Shown: positions 45,053 through 53,867, counted from the first letter of the stretch. The stretch is DNA of 64,000 nucleotides from B33-G16 sp964611035 (GCA_964611035.1 CAZSWT010000007.1:1-64000); one strand, 5' to 3'. Notes: generated from the sequence alone by a model not told the origin. A program made the numbers and translations.

Positions 45053-45080
45053 AATATACCATTTTTTTCAAGTAAGTCAA
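45053..45080 (-). promoter_or_regulatory. Promoter of gdh
   Basis: On the minus strand TTGACT (plus 45075-45080), 16 bases, TATATT (plus 45053-45058). It lies just outside the structured element, so the transcript would contain that element whole. Confidence 0.65.
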
Positions 45081-45455
45081 CTTAAATACTGCCAGTTTTG
45101 GAAATTTTATACCTAAAATTATAAAAAATTAATTTTTAGTCCGTTTTTAAGGTCCAGAAGTGCAATGTGGCTTATTCATTGAGCTGCACATGCTGTTTTC
45201 AGTCCCAGTTTAAGGAGTTGTTTGTTCAGGACTAATCTCCCGCGTTTTGCTGACTCGAAGACTGAGAAAATTCAGAAAAAAATGATTTGTAGGCCTGGAT
45301 TAAGGTTTTCTGAAAATAATGTGCCCGTTATCCTTATGACGTGATGAATCCAGATAAATATACATTAAACTCTGTTAAGCTGGACATCGAGATCAATTCC
45401 AATTGCGCTTGATACTTTATTGTATTTGTTTGCAGGGAGTGCCCGGAGTTGAGCA

Positions 45456-45484
45456 TTGACCAACTATTTTTTTAGCGATATAAT
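45456..45484 (+). promoter_or_regulatory. Promoter of lptF
   Basis: TTGACC, a 17-base spacer, and a perfect TATAAT. The start codon of lptF is about 50 bases downstream, preceded by AAGGAG. The stretch 45081-45455 shows no gene. Confidence 0.8.
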
Positions 45485-45532
45485 AACAATATTGATTAGG
45501 TCCAAAAAAGGAGTTGTTCCCACAAGAAACCC

Positions 45533-46639
45533 ATGAAAAAAATTATCAATATATATATCTTCAAGGAGATGGTTCCTGTTTTTATAACTGGCCTTATTTT
45601 ATTTACCTTTCTTGTGCTTGCCGGCAGGGTATTAAAACTGACTGAATGGATGGTTAATCATGGAACAGACATCTCACAAGTTCTACTAATAATCGTTTAT
45701 ACTATTCCCTATGTTCTCTTTTTTACATTACCCATGGCCACCCTTTTGGCCTCTCTCATTGCCTTCTCGAGGCTTAATGAGGACAATGAGATAATTGCCT
45801 TAAAGTCATCTGGAATCAGCCTATATCAGATACTTCCTCCAGTAGTCACCTTTTCTATCCTTAGCTATCTTTTGGCCTCCTTTATAGCAATCTATCTCTT
45901 TCCTATTGGTAATCATTCTATGACAAGGCTCCTTTTTGAGATAGCCCAATCAAATACAAGCATTGGAATAAAACAGGGTGTATTCAATGACAACATTCCC
46001 AATATAGTATTCTATGCAAATCATATATCTGCGCATGACCAAACAATGGAAGGGGTCTTTATATTTGATGAGAGGGATCCGAGCATTTCTAACACTATTA
46101 TTGCACGGAAAGGGAGGATAATATCTGATCCAAAAAAGATGTCCATCCATTTACATCTAATTGATGGATCTAGTTTTATGGTAAGCAAGGATTTGGATTC
46201 ATCTAAAAAACTGCGGTTTGCATCCTATGACTTACGTATAGAGCTTGAAGATATAATAAGTAAATTCTCTTCACAGAAAAAAGGTAGAAAGGAGATGTCC
46301 ATCTCTGAACTCAGGAGTCACCTTAAGAAAGTAAAAAAAGCAACCGTGAAACACAATATCTTGGCCATAGAATTGCAGCGGAAATTCTCCATTCCTTTTG
46401 CTTGTTTACTTTTAGGCCTTATTGGTTTCCCTCTTGGACTAATGATGAGGGCAAAAAGAAGATCGTGGGGGATTGCCCTGAGTATTGTGATTTTTGTCGT
46501 TTACTATATTTTGCTGTCAGCAGCGGATAGCTTAGGAGAAACAGGCACATTAAACCCTGTTATAGCTATGTGGATACCGAACATGGTTTTGGGGGCTGCC
46601 ACATTTGTCTTGTTCTGGCGGGCAAGACGGGAAGCATAG
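45533..46639 (+). CDS. lptF: Lipopolysaccharide export permease LptF/LptG family
   Basis: 368 residues. Three N-terminal membrane segments (about 10-32, 52-75, 98-125), a periplasmic beta-jellyroll (about 130-270) and three C-terminal segments (about 285-365) make the YjgP/YjgQ family layout. The cytoplasmic coupling segment LNEDNEIIALKSSGIS (about 83-98) is diagnostic. With LptB it extracts LPS from the inner membrane. The family acts as an LptF-LptG pair, but no second permease gene follows here. It has its own strong promoter. Confidence 0.92.
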   Translation: MKKIINIYIFKEMVPVFITGLILFTFLVLAGRVLKLTEWMVNHGTDISQVLLIIVYTIPYVLFFTLPMATLLASLIAFSRLNEDNEIIALKSSGISLYQILPPVVTFSILSYLLASFIAIYLFPIGNHSMTRLLFEIAQSNTSIGIKQGVFNDNIPNIVFYANHISAHDQTMEGVFIFDERDPSISNTIIARKGRIISDPKKMSIHLHLIDGSSFMVSKDLDSSKKLRFASYDLRIELEDIISKFSSQKKGRKEMSISELRSHLKKVKKATVKHNILAIELQRKFSIPFACLLLGLIGFPLGLMMRAKRRSWGIALSIVIFVVYYILLSAADSLGETGTLNPVIAMWIPNMVLGAATFVLFWRARREA

Positions 46640-46700
46640 GTACTTCTAAGATCTTTACATGGGAGGTCACCAACGAGCGGATCCACTATATCCGCACTCA

Positions 46701-47087
46701 TCATGTCACTACATGGCCACTCTCCAGCAGTATCTGCGTTGCTTTTTCTAAGCTTTCTTCTCTTACTAGAAGGTAGTCAGTATCATAGGTTGATATTGCA
46801 AAGATACTGACGCCTGCCTCACAAAGCGGCATCGCGAGAGAAGCTAGGCTACCAGTAAGGTCAAAATCAAGAGGCCCGATCACCTTGAAACAGCGCCAGC
46901 CGGTTTCAGGTTTCCAATCTGCCGGCACAATTTCTTCAGACAGAACAACAGAAAGCTCATCACTGGTTCGTGTGATGGACCAAAATGGAGAATGAGAAAA
47001 AAATTCGGGAATTGGTTCATCTGGCAAAAGACGGCAGATCGCAAGCCGTTGTGGCAGAATAATAAGGGATAGACTTTTCACATCCAC
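46701..47087 (-). CDS. ACT-domain protein
   Basis: 128 residues with two small domains: an N-terminal part (LAICRLLPDEPIPEFFSHSPFWSITRTSDELSVV) and a C-terminal ACT-like domain (KVIGPLDFDLTGSLASLAMPLCEAGVSIFAISTYDTDYLLV). The second matches the CASTOR/ACT_7 type, which binds amino acids. It is last in the minus-strand amino-acid cluster, 21 bp after the DapF-like gene, so it may sense the cluster's product. Confidence 0.82.
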   Translation of the reverse strand: MDVKSLSLIILPQRLAICRLLPDEPIPEFFSHSPFWSITRTSDELSVVLSEEIVPADWKPETGWRCFKVIGPLDFDLTGSLASLAMPLCEAGVSIFAISTYDTDYLLVREESLEKATQILLESGHVVT

Positions 47088-47108
47088 TTTATTTGCTGGT
47101 TAGAGGAT

Positions 47109-47951
47109 TTAGGCGAACATGTCATCTGAGATTGTTCCATCTGCGACCTTGACGACTGGCCCGATCATTGAAATAGAGAAGTCATTAGAGACGGTGATTT
47201 CAATTGTACCTCCGGGCATGGCAACAGCTATTTGAGAGTCGCATAAACCTAACTTATAGGCAACGGCTGCTGCCGCACTACTGCTACTGCCTGAAGCCAG
47301 GGTGTAACCGGCCCCTCTCTCCCAGATCTCGAGCGTTATGTTTTTACGATCAAGAATTTTCATAAACTGGACATTCGTTCGTTTTGGAAAGCGAGGATCT
47401 TTTTCGATAAGGGGCCCCCATTTTTGGGCTTCTTTTGCGCTGATCTCATCACGAAGAATAACGCAGTGCGGATTCCCAATAGTGGCTGCACAAAAATTAA
47501 GCACCTGACCATTTACAACAATTATCTCGTTGAGGACTTCCCGAGGAGGTCCCTCAACAGGTATCTTGCGACTATCAAAACTGACTCTACCCATGTCAAC
47601 AGTGACATCTCTGCCTCCCTTGTGCACTTGGGATATGACCTTGCCTCCTGCAGTCATTATTACAAATGGCTTCTCTTGAACCAATCCTTTATCCCAGAGA
47701 TACCGGGAGAAAATCCGCAAACCGTTTCCGCTTTTTTCCGCCTCGCTGCCATCAGGATTAAAAATGCGTAAGACAAAATCACCTTGTGGGGATATAAATG
47801 GTCCAAAAAGAATGCCATCAGAGCCAATGCCATAATTGCGATGGCAAATCGATCGAATCTGGGAAGATGTTAGCGTATTGCCAACATCACCAGGATTTAA
47901 CACGATATAATCGTTTCCAAGTGCATGATATTTATAGAATTTCATGGGCAT
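47109..47951 (-). CDS. DapF-fold isomerase-like protein lacking both catalytic cysteines
   Basis: 280 residues from the ATG at 47951 (AAGGA five bases upstream; the open frame extends further). The fold is clearly that of diaminopimelate epimerase: MKFYKYHALGNDYIV, NPDGSEAEKSGNGLR, GNPHCV, ERGAGYTLASGSSSS. In true DapF the two thiols are in CGNG and ACGxGxCA. Here they are S74 and S220, so the two-base thiol mechanism is impossible as such. It may act on another substrate, or with serines, or have become non-catalytic. Neighbours are an opine-type dehydrogenase, an asparaginase-like protein and an ACT protein, not lysine genes. Confidence 0.85.
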   Translation of the reverse strand: MPMKFYKYHALGNDYIVLNPGDVGNTLTSSQIRSICHRNYGIGSDGILFGPFISPQGDFVLRIFNPDGSEAEKSGNGLRIFSRYLWDKGLVQEKPFVIMTAGGKVISQVHKGGRDVTVDMGRVSFDSRKIPVEGPPREVLNEIIVVNGQVLNFCAATIGNPHCVILRDEISAKEAQKWGPLIEKDPRFPKRTNVQFMKILDRKNITLEIWERGAGYTLASGSSSSAAAAVAYKLGLCDSQIAVAMPGGTIEITVSNDFSISMIGPVVKVADGTISDDMFA

Positions 47952-48209
47952 AGCTTTCCTTTTAGACTCCATCTGATGAACATGATCACCTGCCATGAGC
48001 AATGCTGACTGTAAGTCAAGCAATGAATTATCAGAGAAGCAATGATTAAAACAACATTATATATTGAGCTTGAGAAACTTTCAAGTTGCTCATAGGTGAA
48101 ATTTCCGCATATCCCTTGTTAATAAATCCAAAAGAGTCTATTAGCAGAGCGCACAATGTGACTCGCGGTATATAGTATCGATAGTTTGGGACGGCTGATA
48201 CTAAGGTGA

Positions 48210-48710
48210 TTAAGAGGTTGTTTGCTTTATTTCTTCAAACTCACCTTTCTTTTTGTTTTTTCTTACATTATCCCAATGAAAACACTTACCGTTCATAGAA
48301 ATATAAACCCCCTCAGGTAAGGCCTGAACAAATGCCAAGGAACTTCCTAAATTGAATAATCCATCAGAACTCCCAAACTTGTATGGCACCATTGCACCTG
48401 TTAAAATAATTGTTTTGTTGTTTATAGCATTGCCGAGAAATTTGGCAGTTTCTACCATTGTATCAGTGCCATGAGTAATGAGTATTTTATTTTCTTTTAT
48501 TTTTTTGCAGTTTTCAAGGATATTTTTTCTATCAGTGTCGGCCATAGATAAGCTGTCGACCATCATCAAAGTGTTTATATCAACTCGTAGCTTACAACGC
48601 CCAAGGCGTAGCATTTCAGGGAGATGCGTGTCTTTAAAAAACAGCTCTCCTTTAAGTTCGTTGTACTCTTTATCAAAAGTGCCACCTGTGACAAGAATTC
48701 TTATTCTCAT
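48210..48710 (-). CDS. Short asparaginase-like protein (N-terminal domain only)
   Basis: 166 residues from the ATG at 48710, which has GAGGAAAG just upstream. It has both active-site blocks of the bacterial asparaginase N-terminal domain: TGGTFD (about 8-13) with the nucleophile Thr, and ITHGTDTMVETA (about 77-88). The C-terminal domain, which in the 330-residue enzymes shapes the second half of the site, is absent. It starts 13 bp after the opine dehydrogenase stop, so they are in one transcript. It could cleave an amide or a related bond in the cluster's product; that is a guess. Confidence 0.78.
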   Translation of the reverse strand: MRIRILVTGGTFDKEYNELKGELFFKDTHLPEMLRLGRCKLRVDINTLMMVDSLSMADTDRKNILENCKKIKENKILITHGTDTMVETAKFLGNAINNKTIILTGAMVPYKFGSSDGLFNLGSSLAFVQALPEGVYISMNGKCFHWDNVRKNKKKGEFEEIKQTTS

Positions 48711-48723
48711 TATCTTTCCTCGC

Positions 48724-49857
48724 TCAGAACCCACTCTTCAAGAATGTTCGAATTTGCTCAAGACTCATTCCACCTAAACCTAATTCATTTACCCCTCGGC
48801 CTTGAGCCCAATAGTCGATGCGGTTAATGGCCCCAGAGAGATTGATGATGGCATCAGAGATCGGCGTAGGGATGTCTAAGAGTTTTCCCAGTGTAGAAAA
48901 AAGCACGAGGCCATACGGTACATCCTCGGTGACAAAGCGGTCCTGCATGGATGCGGGGCCTTTCATCTGGATACCCTCTTCTATGCTGTCTACGCCGAAA
49001 GCCGCATCCATCGATGTGTTGAGAATACGGTTATGGCATTCCTCTACCGTCTCTCCGAGGTTGTATCCTCGGGCGTCGAGGCCGGCACAGTGGTAAAGCT
49101 TAAGGCCCAGTCGGTCGAGTATTGCAAGACGCTCTCGCTCCAAGGCCTCGTAGACACGGGCAACAGCAGGTGTCATCCCCTCCTTATAGAGATAGAATTC
49201 GCCCCAGGAATATTCGATTCGGGTCGCACTGAGGAGGGTCGCAGCTGGATGGACGATGGGATTGGGATTGTTAATTGCCGCTTCAAGTACGTTTTCTGTC
49301 GGGACAATAGCCGGATAGATCTCCTGTAACCTAGCTATTGCTTCTTCAGTACGGTGAGCCGGGAACACACCTGTGGGGAGGGTCACTGCTTCTATGTGGA
49401 TAAGGACATGACCAGGCTTAGCTAAGCGTGCACCATAAGGGAGAGTGCAGCACTCGCACAACAGTATGTCTTTGTCTACACCTTGTGCCTTGAATATGTT
49501 GGCGAACTCCAGACTCCCACCTGAGCCGGGCATGAGAATGATTATTTGATCATCCTCCACATAAGGCGCACACGCCTCGGCCATGGTTTTGTGACCAAAG
49601 GCAGGGGCGACAACAAAGACGATTTCAGCACCCCTGAGTGCAGTGGCAATGTCGGTTGTCACATGGTGAACCGTGACGGTTTCCTTTCGCTCTGGCCACT
49701 CGATGGTAATATGGCCTGTATCGAGAACGTTGCGAATGTTGTTTGCAAAACGCGGAAGTTCAAACAGACTCACCTCAAACCCATCAAGAGTTTTATGGGC
49801 TGCCATGGCTTGCCCGCCATTGCCCGCTCCAATCACAACAATCTTTTTAAGCGACAA
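48724..49857 (-). CDS. Opine dehydrogenase family protein (octopine/nopaline type)
   Basis: 377 residues. An N-terminal Rossmann motif (VVIGAGNGGQAMAAH, about 6-20) is followed by VFVVAPAFGH and the block CECCTLPYGAR. The C-terminal domain contains NPNPIVHPAATLL, with the catalytic His of the octopine/nopaline dehydrogenase domain, and YNLGETVEECHNRI. Such enzymes reductively join an amino acid to a keto acid. The setting between an asparaginase-like gene and a PLP dehydratase suggests an opine or a related N-substituted amino acid, but the substrate is not readable. Confidence 0.85.
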   Translation of the reverse strand: MSLKKIVVIGAGNGGQAMAAHKTLDGFEVSLFELPRFANNIRNVLDTGHITIEWPERKETVTVHHVTTDIATALRGAEIVFVVAPAFGHKTMAEACAPYVEDDQIIILMPGSGGSLEFANIFKAQGVDKDILLCECCTLPYGARLAKPGHVLIHIEAVTLPTGVFPAHRTEEAIARLQEIYPAIVPTENVLEAAINNPNPIVHPAATLLSATRIEYSWGEFYLYKEGMTPAVARVYEALERERLAILDRLGLKLYHCAGLDARGYNLGETVEECHNRILNTSMDAAFGVDSIEEGIQMKGPASMQDRFVTEDVPYGLVLFSTLGKLLDIPTPISDAIINLSGAINRIDYWAQGRGVNELGLGGMSLEQIRTFLKSGF

Positions 49858-49968
49858 TTTGTGTTCCCTTATTCATTATATGGTGTATGCGGTGCTGGGC
49901 CATTTCATGTAATATATACCATGCAATTTGCAGTGAGGCAAGATGCCTGATTCATCCCATGATTTTGC

Positions 49969-50919
49969 TCAATCATTCCATGGAAGGTTTGCTAAGTCAA
50001 CATTTCCTCCCGAGAGGATAATCCCTATTCTCTTTCCGGAAGCCGGTATACGATTAGCCAATATCGCCCCCAGCGGTACTGCGGCTGAAGGTTCTACAAT
50101 TATTTTCATCCTCTCCCAGATGGTGCGCATGGCATGCACTATTGCATCTTCTGTCACAGTAACAATATCGTTGACGTAGTGTTTAATAATAGGAAAGGTG
50201 AGACTACCAAGAGATGTGAGGAGTCCGTCTGCAATAGTATCGGGATTAACCGAGGGAATAATCCTTCCAGCATGAAAAGAACGATATGCATCGTCTGCCC
50301 TTTCAGGCTCTGCAGCAATAACATGAGTCTTTGGTGAAATGGCGGAAACAGTAATTGCAGTTCCGCTCAGCAAACCACCTCCCCCCACTGGTGTCATCAC
50401 TATATCAAGATTCGGAATTTCCTCGCAGAGTTCCAGGGCAGCAGTCCCCTGACCTGCGATTACTCGATAGTCATTGTAAGGATGAATAAATACGGCACCA
50501 GTATGATCAACTACTTCAGCGAGACGCTCCTCCCGAGCCTTGAGCGTCGGTTGGCAGAGAATAATCTCTGCTCCATAGTCAGCTACCGCGGCTCGTTTTA
50601 TATGAGGAGCATTTTTTGGCATTACTACATAAGCCTTAACACCTCGTAGGCGGGCAGCAAGAGCCAGCGCAGCCGCGTGATTCCCAGATGAATGCGTGGC
50701 TACACCTTTTGCAGCTTCTTGGTTTTCTAAAATAAACACAGCGTTTATTGCCCCTCGGATTTTGAAAGCGCCTACCTTCTGGAAGTTTTCACACTTAAAA
50801 AATAACTCCGCTTCACACATTCTGTTTATGGCGCTACAGGTGAGAACAGGAGTATGATGAATAAAGGGCCTGATTCGATGAGACGCCTCTCTGATTTCTT
50901 TGATCGTTGGTTCATTCAT
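49969..50919 (-). CDS. PLP-dependent threonine/serine dehydratase or racemase family
   Basis: 316 residues, fold-type II PLP enzyme. The PLP lysine is K53 in VGAFKIRGA; the phosphate loop GGGGLLSG lies near 170-177; THSSGNHAAALALAA (about 75-90) contacts the cofactor. No regulatory ACT domain follows, so it is of the catabolic dehydratase or serine-racemase type. It is upstream of the opine dehydrogenase by 111 bp on the same strand. A canonical attC site separates it from the GNAT gene, so it lies at the edge of the integron array. Confidence 0.85.
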   Translation of the reverse strand: MNEPTIKEIREASHRIRPFIHHTPVLTCSAINRMCEAELFFKCENFQKVGAFKIRGAINAVFILENQEAAKGVATHSSGNHAAALALAARLRGVKAYVVMPKNAPHIKRAAVADYGAEIILCQPTLKAREERLAEVVDHTGAVFIHPYNDYRVIAGQGTAALELCEEIPNLDIVMTPVGGGGLLSGTAITVSAISPKTHVIAAEPERADDAYRSFHAGRIIPSVNPDTIADGLLTSLGSLTFPIIKHYVNDIVTVTEDAIVHAMRTIWERMKIIVEPSAAVPLGAILANRIPASGKRIGIILSGGNVDLANLPWND

Positions 50920-50955
50920 AAAATTTGCCCTGCATTGCTTTGGTTTATAAAGCCA

Positions 50956-51024
50956 GCCTAACGTCTTGTTTTCAGCTGCTTTGCCTGCATAGGATGACAG
51001 GGTAAGAGCTTTATGTCGTTAGGT
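50956..51024 (-). other. attC site with canonical core sequences
   Basis: On the minus strand the site opens ACCTAAC and closes GTTAGGC, which fit RYYYAAC and GTTRRRY exactly. The 55 bases between can fold back on themselves (AGCT-CTTACC against AGCTGCTTTGCC with an extra base), as the single-strand recombination site requires. The stop codon TAA of the GNAT gene is part of the first core, as is typical of gene cassettes. Confidence 0.82.
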
Positions 51025-51600
51025 GCTGCTGGTTTTTTCCGGTTTTCCACTAAGATCATCTGCAAGAAGTGAAAACATAAAAGCGTCATACACAGTATCG
51101 CGGACAACGATTCGTTTCCTCAAAATTCCTTCCCGCAGCGCGCCAATTTTCTCTGCTACACGAATGCTGGCCTTGTTCTCAGTAGCGATGACAATTTCCA
51201 CTCTGTTTAATTCTAACTCCTTGAATGCGAATCGGGCCACACCTAAGGTCGCTGCTGGAGCCAGGCCATGCCTTGATCGGCTCGTTCTCACCCAGTATCC
51301 AAGATTTGCACATCTATCCGTACGATTAATATTACTCAGTCCACAGCCCCCTAAAAAAGACCCGTCTTTTGAATCTATGATAGCAAAGGAGCACTCAATT
51401 GCGTTTTGACAAGTATCAGGTCGGGATTCTATCCATATTTGAGCATCTTTCATAGAATAGGCACCATGACACCACCACATCCACGGTAAGAGTTCATTAA
51501 TAGACTCACGGATTGCGTTAAAACAAGGTTCGATATCCGTAACCTGGTAAGGTCTAAGAGTAAGTACACCATTTGTGAACCTAATGCCTTCAATTCGCAT
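51019..51600 (-). CDS. GNAT acetyltransferase, RimJ/RimL type
   Basis: 193 residues. Blocks of the RimJ/RimL subfamily: LRPYQVTDIEPCFNAIRESINELLPWMWW, GGCGLSNINRTDRCANLGYWV and the acetyl-CoA helix region SRHGLAPAATLGVARFAFKELELNRVEI, then NKASIRVAEKIGALREG. Such enzymes acetylate N-termini of proteins or small molecules. It is an integron cassette: its stop codon sits in an attC core. Confidence 0.9.
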   Translation of the reverse strand: MRIEGIRFTNGVLTLRPYQVTDIEPCFNAIRESINELLPWMWWCHGAYSMKDAQIWIESRPDTCQNAIECSFAIIDSKDGSFLGGCGLSNINRTDRCANLGYWVRTSRSRHGLAPAATLGVARFAFKELELNRVEIVIATENKASIRVAEKIGALREGILRKRIVVRDTVYDAFMFSLLADDLSGKPEKTSST

Positions 51601-51697
51601 TACATTACCCTCCAGCGACTGGTGGTCAACAATCCCATGGTCTGTTCATTCGTAAATGAGGCCCCCGAATATCGTTTAAGTAAACAAAGTGAAATCT

Positions 51698-52387
51698 TCA
51701 GCCTTGGGCAATTTGCTTTCGAAGAGAGATAATCATAATCTTATCCTGTAGTATGATTGAGGGATGCTTTACTTTGTTACCCAGAAGTTCCCCTATCAGA
51801 ACAACAAGGCTATTGTCAAAAGGCTTTTGGTAGTAGGTGAAAAGCCACTCGTATAGTTCATGTTCGTTTTCGAATTCCCAATAGGTGTAAAATACCTCGG
51901 AGCGCTCAACCTCAAAATCACTTGCGTCGATTGCGCGAAGAGCATCCTGAAGCACTTGAGTTTCATCTTGGAAAAAGTTACATACCTGTTCAATTTCACC
52001 ATCATTTACTGGCTCCAAGATCACTACCCGTCCATGATCTCTGAGGACCCTTTTGGCTTCTCTCAGAGCTACGCTGCTGTCCTGATGATGAAGTGAGAGA
52101 GTGAACAAAATTACGTCAAAAGACCTGCTTGGGAATTCCAAACACTCCCCAGACCCGATACGTAAGCCGATACCCTCCATGTTTTCTTTCGCCTCGGCAA
52201 TGTTCGCTGCGTCTGGATCAATTGCGACCAGCCTTTTTGCTTTGCCAACCAACTGTGATGTGATTCGCCCATCTCCACACCCTATCTCAAGAACCTCTTG
52301 ATCCCGCAAGTCCGCAAACTGAAGGATCTTCGCTAATGTTATACAATCCTTATCTTGTTCCATGGATTTGCCCGTTTCAAGAGACAC
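51698..52387 (-). CDS. Class I SAM-dependent methyltransferase
   Basis: 229 residues. Motif I LEIGCGDGRIT (about 36-46), the acidic residue LVAIDPDA (about 55-62), and FDVILFTLSLHH (about 90-101) define the fold. The frame opens with a GTG; an ATG eight codons on is an alternative and neither has a clear ribosome site. Substrate unknown. It lies in the cassette region, all genes in the same direction. Confidence 0.82.
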   Translation of the reverse strand: MSLETGKSMEQDKDCITLAKILQFADLRDQEVLEIGCGDGRITSQLVGKAKRLVAIDPDAANIAEAKENMEGIGLRIGSGECLEFPSRSFDVILFTLSLHHQDSSVALREAKRVLRDHGRVVILEPVNDGEIEQVCNFFQDETQVLQDALRAIDASDFEVERSEVFYTYWEFENEHELYEWLFTYYQKPFDNSLVVLIGELLGNKVKHPSIILQDKIMIISLRKQIAQG

Positions 52388-52755
52388 AATCTAACTCGCA
52401 TGCTTGATAGAGAATTGGAACCATGCTGAATGCCCCGGACAATTGGCCCCAAAAAGCCCGCAACTTTTCGGAAGGAGCAAGAGCTTCTGACCGCCCAAAG
52501 AACAACGCACAGGCAGCTCTTCATAAAAATGTAAACGTAAACGGGTCAATAGTCGGGTCAAGTCTTTTTTTAAATAGTTCTTTTGTTTGCCATTTTCCTT
52601 ATTTGTTCGATCCTGCGTCGGAGGTTCCTGTCCACCTTGAGCTACTTTTCGATCACCGTGCATTCTGCACCAACACGGCCGTAAATTCCCAGGGAAAATA
52701 ACTCTGCTATGGTATTTAATTATACCACGTTGTTGTCTTTGCGAAATGAAGGACC
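52388..52755. other. Non-coding stretch within the cassette region
   Basis: GC-richer at 52423-52520 and again near 52610-52660, with no supported gene or clean attC. A 90-codon minus frame reads low-complexity and has no family match. Confidence 0.3.
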
Positions 52756-53268
52756 CTAACTTGATTCAAAATGAAACTGTACGGTAATCTTGCATTCTTT
52801 TCCCTTAAGCTTGAGACAGCGACTGAGATCTGGAGTTCGGGTATATTTAAGCCCCATCGCGTCAAACCATCCCTCGATTCTCTCAAAGATCCCGCATTCG
52901 TAATCTGGAAGGAGCCCCAATTTCTTCATACCTTTGTGAGCAAAGCAGTCTAAGAAGTGAAAAATTTGCGAGTCATTACCAGGGTAAATAATTTGAGCGG
53001 AGACAAAATCCGGAAAGAAGACCTGTTTTCCTATCTCAAACAATTCCTGGTATTCCTCAATACTTTTCGGGGATGGTGCCTCGACCGTTTTCATCAAACG
53101 CCCGAACTCAATCTGCCCCAACTTTCTGCACACCCGAAGATTCATGGGGCTTGCCTCAGCCATGCCAAACTTCGCCGCCACCTCACCATACCAAAGTGCG
53201 TCATGTGTCATCCAGTTTTTAATCAGGATGTTTCTTACCTGATCTTGATTTATTGTACATAATACCAT
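52756..53268 (-). CDS. DUF6125-like protein
   Basis: 170 residues. MTHDALWYGEVAAKFGMAEAS (about 20-40) followed by NLRVCRKLGQIEFGRLMK matches the N-terminal pattern of DUF6125/L-2-amino-thiazoline-4-carboxylate-hydrolase-like proteins. It carries conserved Cys and His residues later (FLDCFAHKG, PDYECG, KGKECKI). Function unknown. It lies between attC-like hairpins, so it is probably a cassette. Confidence 0.6.
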   Translation of the reverse strand: MVLCTINQDQVRNILIKNWMTHDALWYGEVAAKFGMAEASPMNLRVCRKLGQIEFGRLMKTVEAPSPKSIEEYQELFEIGKQVFFPDFVSAQIIYPGNDSQIFHFLDCFAHKGMKKLGLLPDYECGIFERIEGWFDAMGLKYTRTPDLSRCLKLKGKECKITVQFHFESS

Positions 53269-53302
53269 TATTTTCCTCTTCGTAAAAAGATGATGTTTGC
53301 GG

Positions 53303-53355
53303 GCGGACTGACAGGTGCGCGGGCGCTTTTCCGCTCATCCTTGTCCAGTCCGATG
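53303..53355 (-). other. attC-like hairpin (degenerate cores)
   Basis: On the minus strand CGGACTGGACA pairs with TGTCAGTCCG with one unpaired G, around an inner GCGG/GCGC region. The unpaired base and the size fit an attC hairpin, but the GTTRRRY core is not recognisable. It separates the lipoprotein gene from the DUF6125 gene. Confidence 0.4.
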
Positions 53356-53371
53356 TGAGTTTTTCCATTAA

Positions 53372-53854
53372 TTATTCATTTTTACTATATTCGATTAAGG
53401 CTAAATGCAATTCTTTTGTATATGAGAATACCGCAAATTGTGGGGCCACATATTCCCCTTTTTTATTGCCTCTTTTAAGAAAAACAATTTTGGAAGGCCT
53501 TTGTTCATTCACTCTTTCGATTAAGCCTTTATCATACTCTTGAAGGTGCTTAAAATGAAGTGTTCCCTTTTCTGAATTGCCCTTATACGTGTGAAAGATA
53601 TTTCCATTATAGACAAACGTTGCATAGCCTATTGCTCCGCTATCACTATAAATCGATTCCTTTAAACTAAGTTCTATTGTATCGATCAAAATAGCAACCA
53701 CAATGTCAGCATCTTTATAGTTGGTTATTATGAGACTTTCTGGAAGATAATCTGGAAATTGTACTTTGGAACGTAGAGATTGACTCCCACATCCAAAAAG
53801 TGAGAATAAACAAAATAGCATTATAAAAATGAAATATGTTTTTATTTTAATCAT
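53372..53854 (-). CDS. Hypothetical lipoprotein
   Basis: 160 residues from the ATG at 53854. The frame is open for 44 more codons, but those overlap an attC-like site, and this start gives a lipoprotein signal peptide: MIKIKTYFIFIMLFCLFSLFGC with C22 as the lipidated Cys. The mature part is beta-rich and unrecognised (LIITNYKDADIVVAIL, SKIVFLKRGN, FAVFSYTKELHLALIEYS). Probable integron cassette cargo. Confidence 0.65.
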   Translation of the reverse strand: MIKIKTYFIFIMLFCLFSLFGCGSQSLRSKVQFPDYLPESLIITNYKDADIVVAILIDTIELSLKESIYSDSGAIGYATFVYNGNIFHTYKGNSEKGTLHFKHLQEYDKGLIERVNEQRPSKIVFLKRGNKKGEYVAPQFAVFSYTKELHLALIEYSKNE

Positions 53855-53867
53855 AAAATCTTGCCAA

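Noticed and set aside
49858..49968. attC site between the PLP dehydratase and the opine dehydrogenase
   Set aside because: No foldable near-palindrome and no GTTRRRY core, so the cassette array appears to end at 50956.
46701..50919. Staphylopine- or pseudopaline-type metallophore cluster
   Set aside because: There is no nicotianamine-synthase-like gene, exporter or metal transporter nearby, and the DapF-like protein lacks the catalytic cysteines of the histidine racemase CntK.
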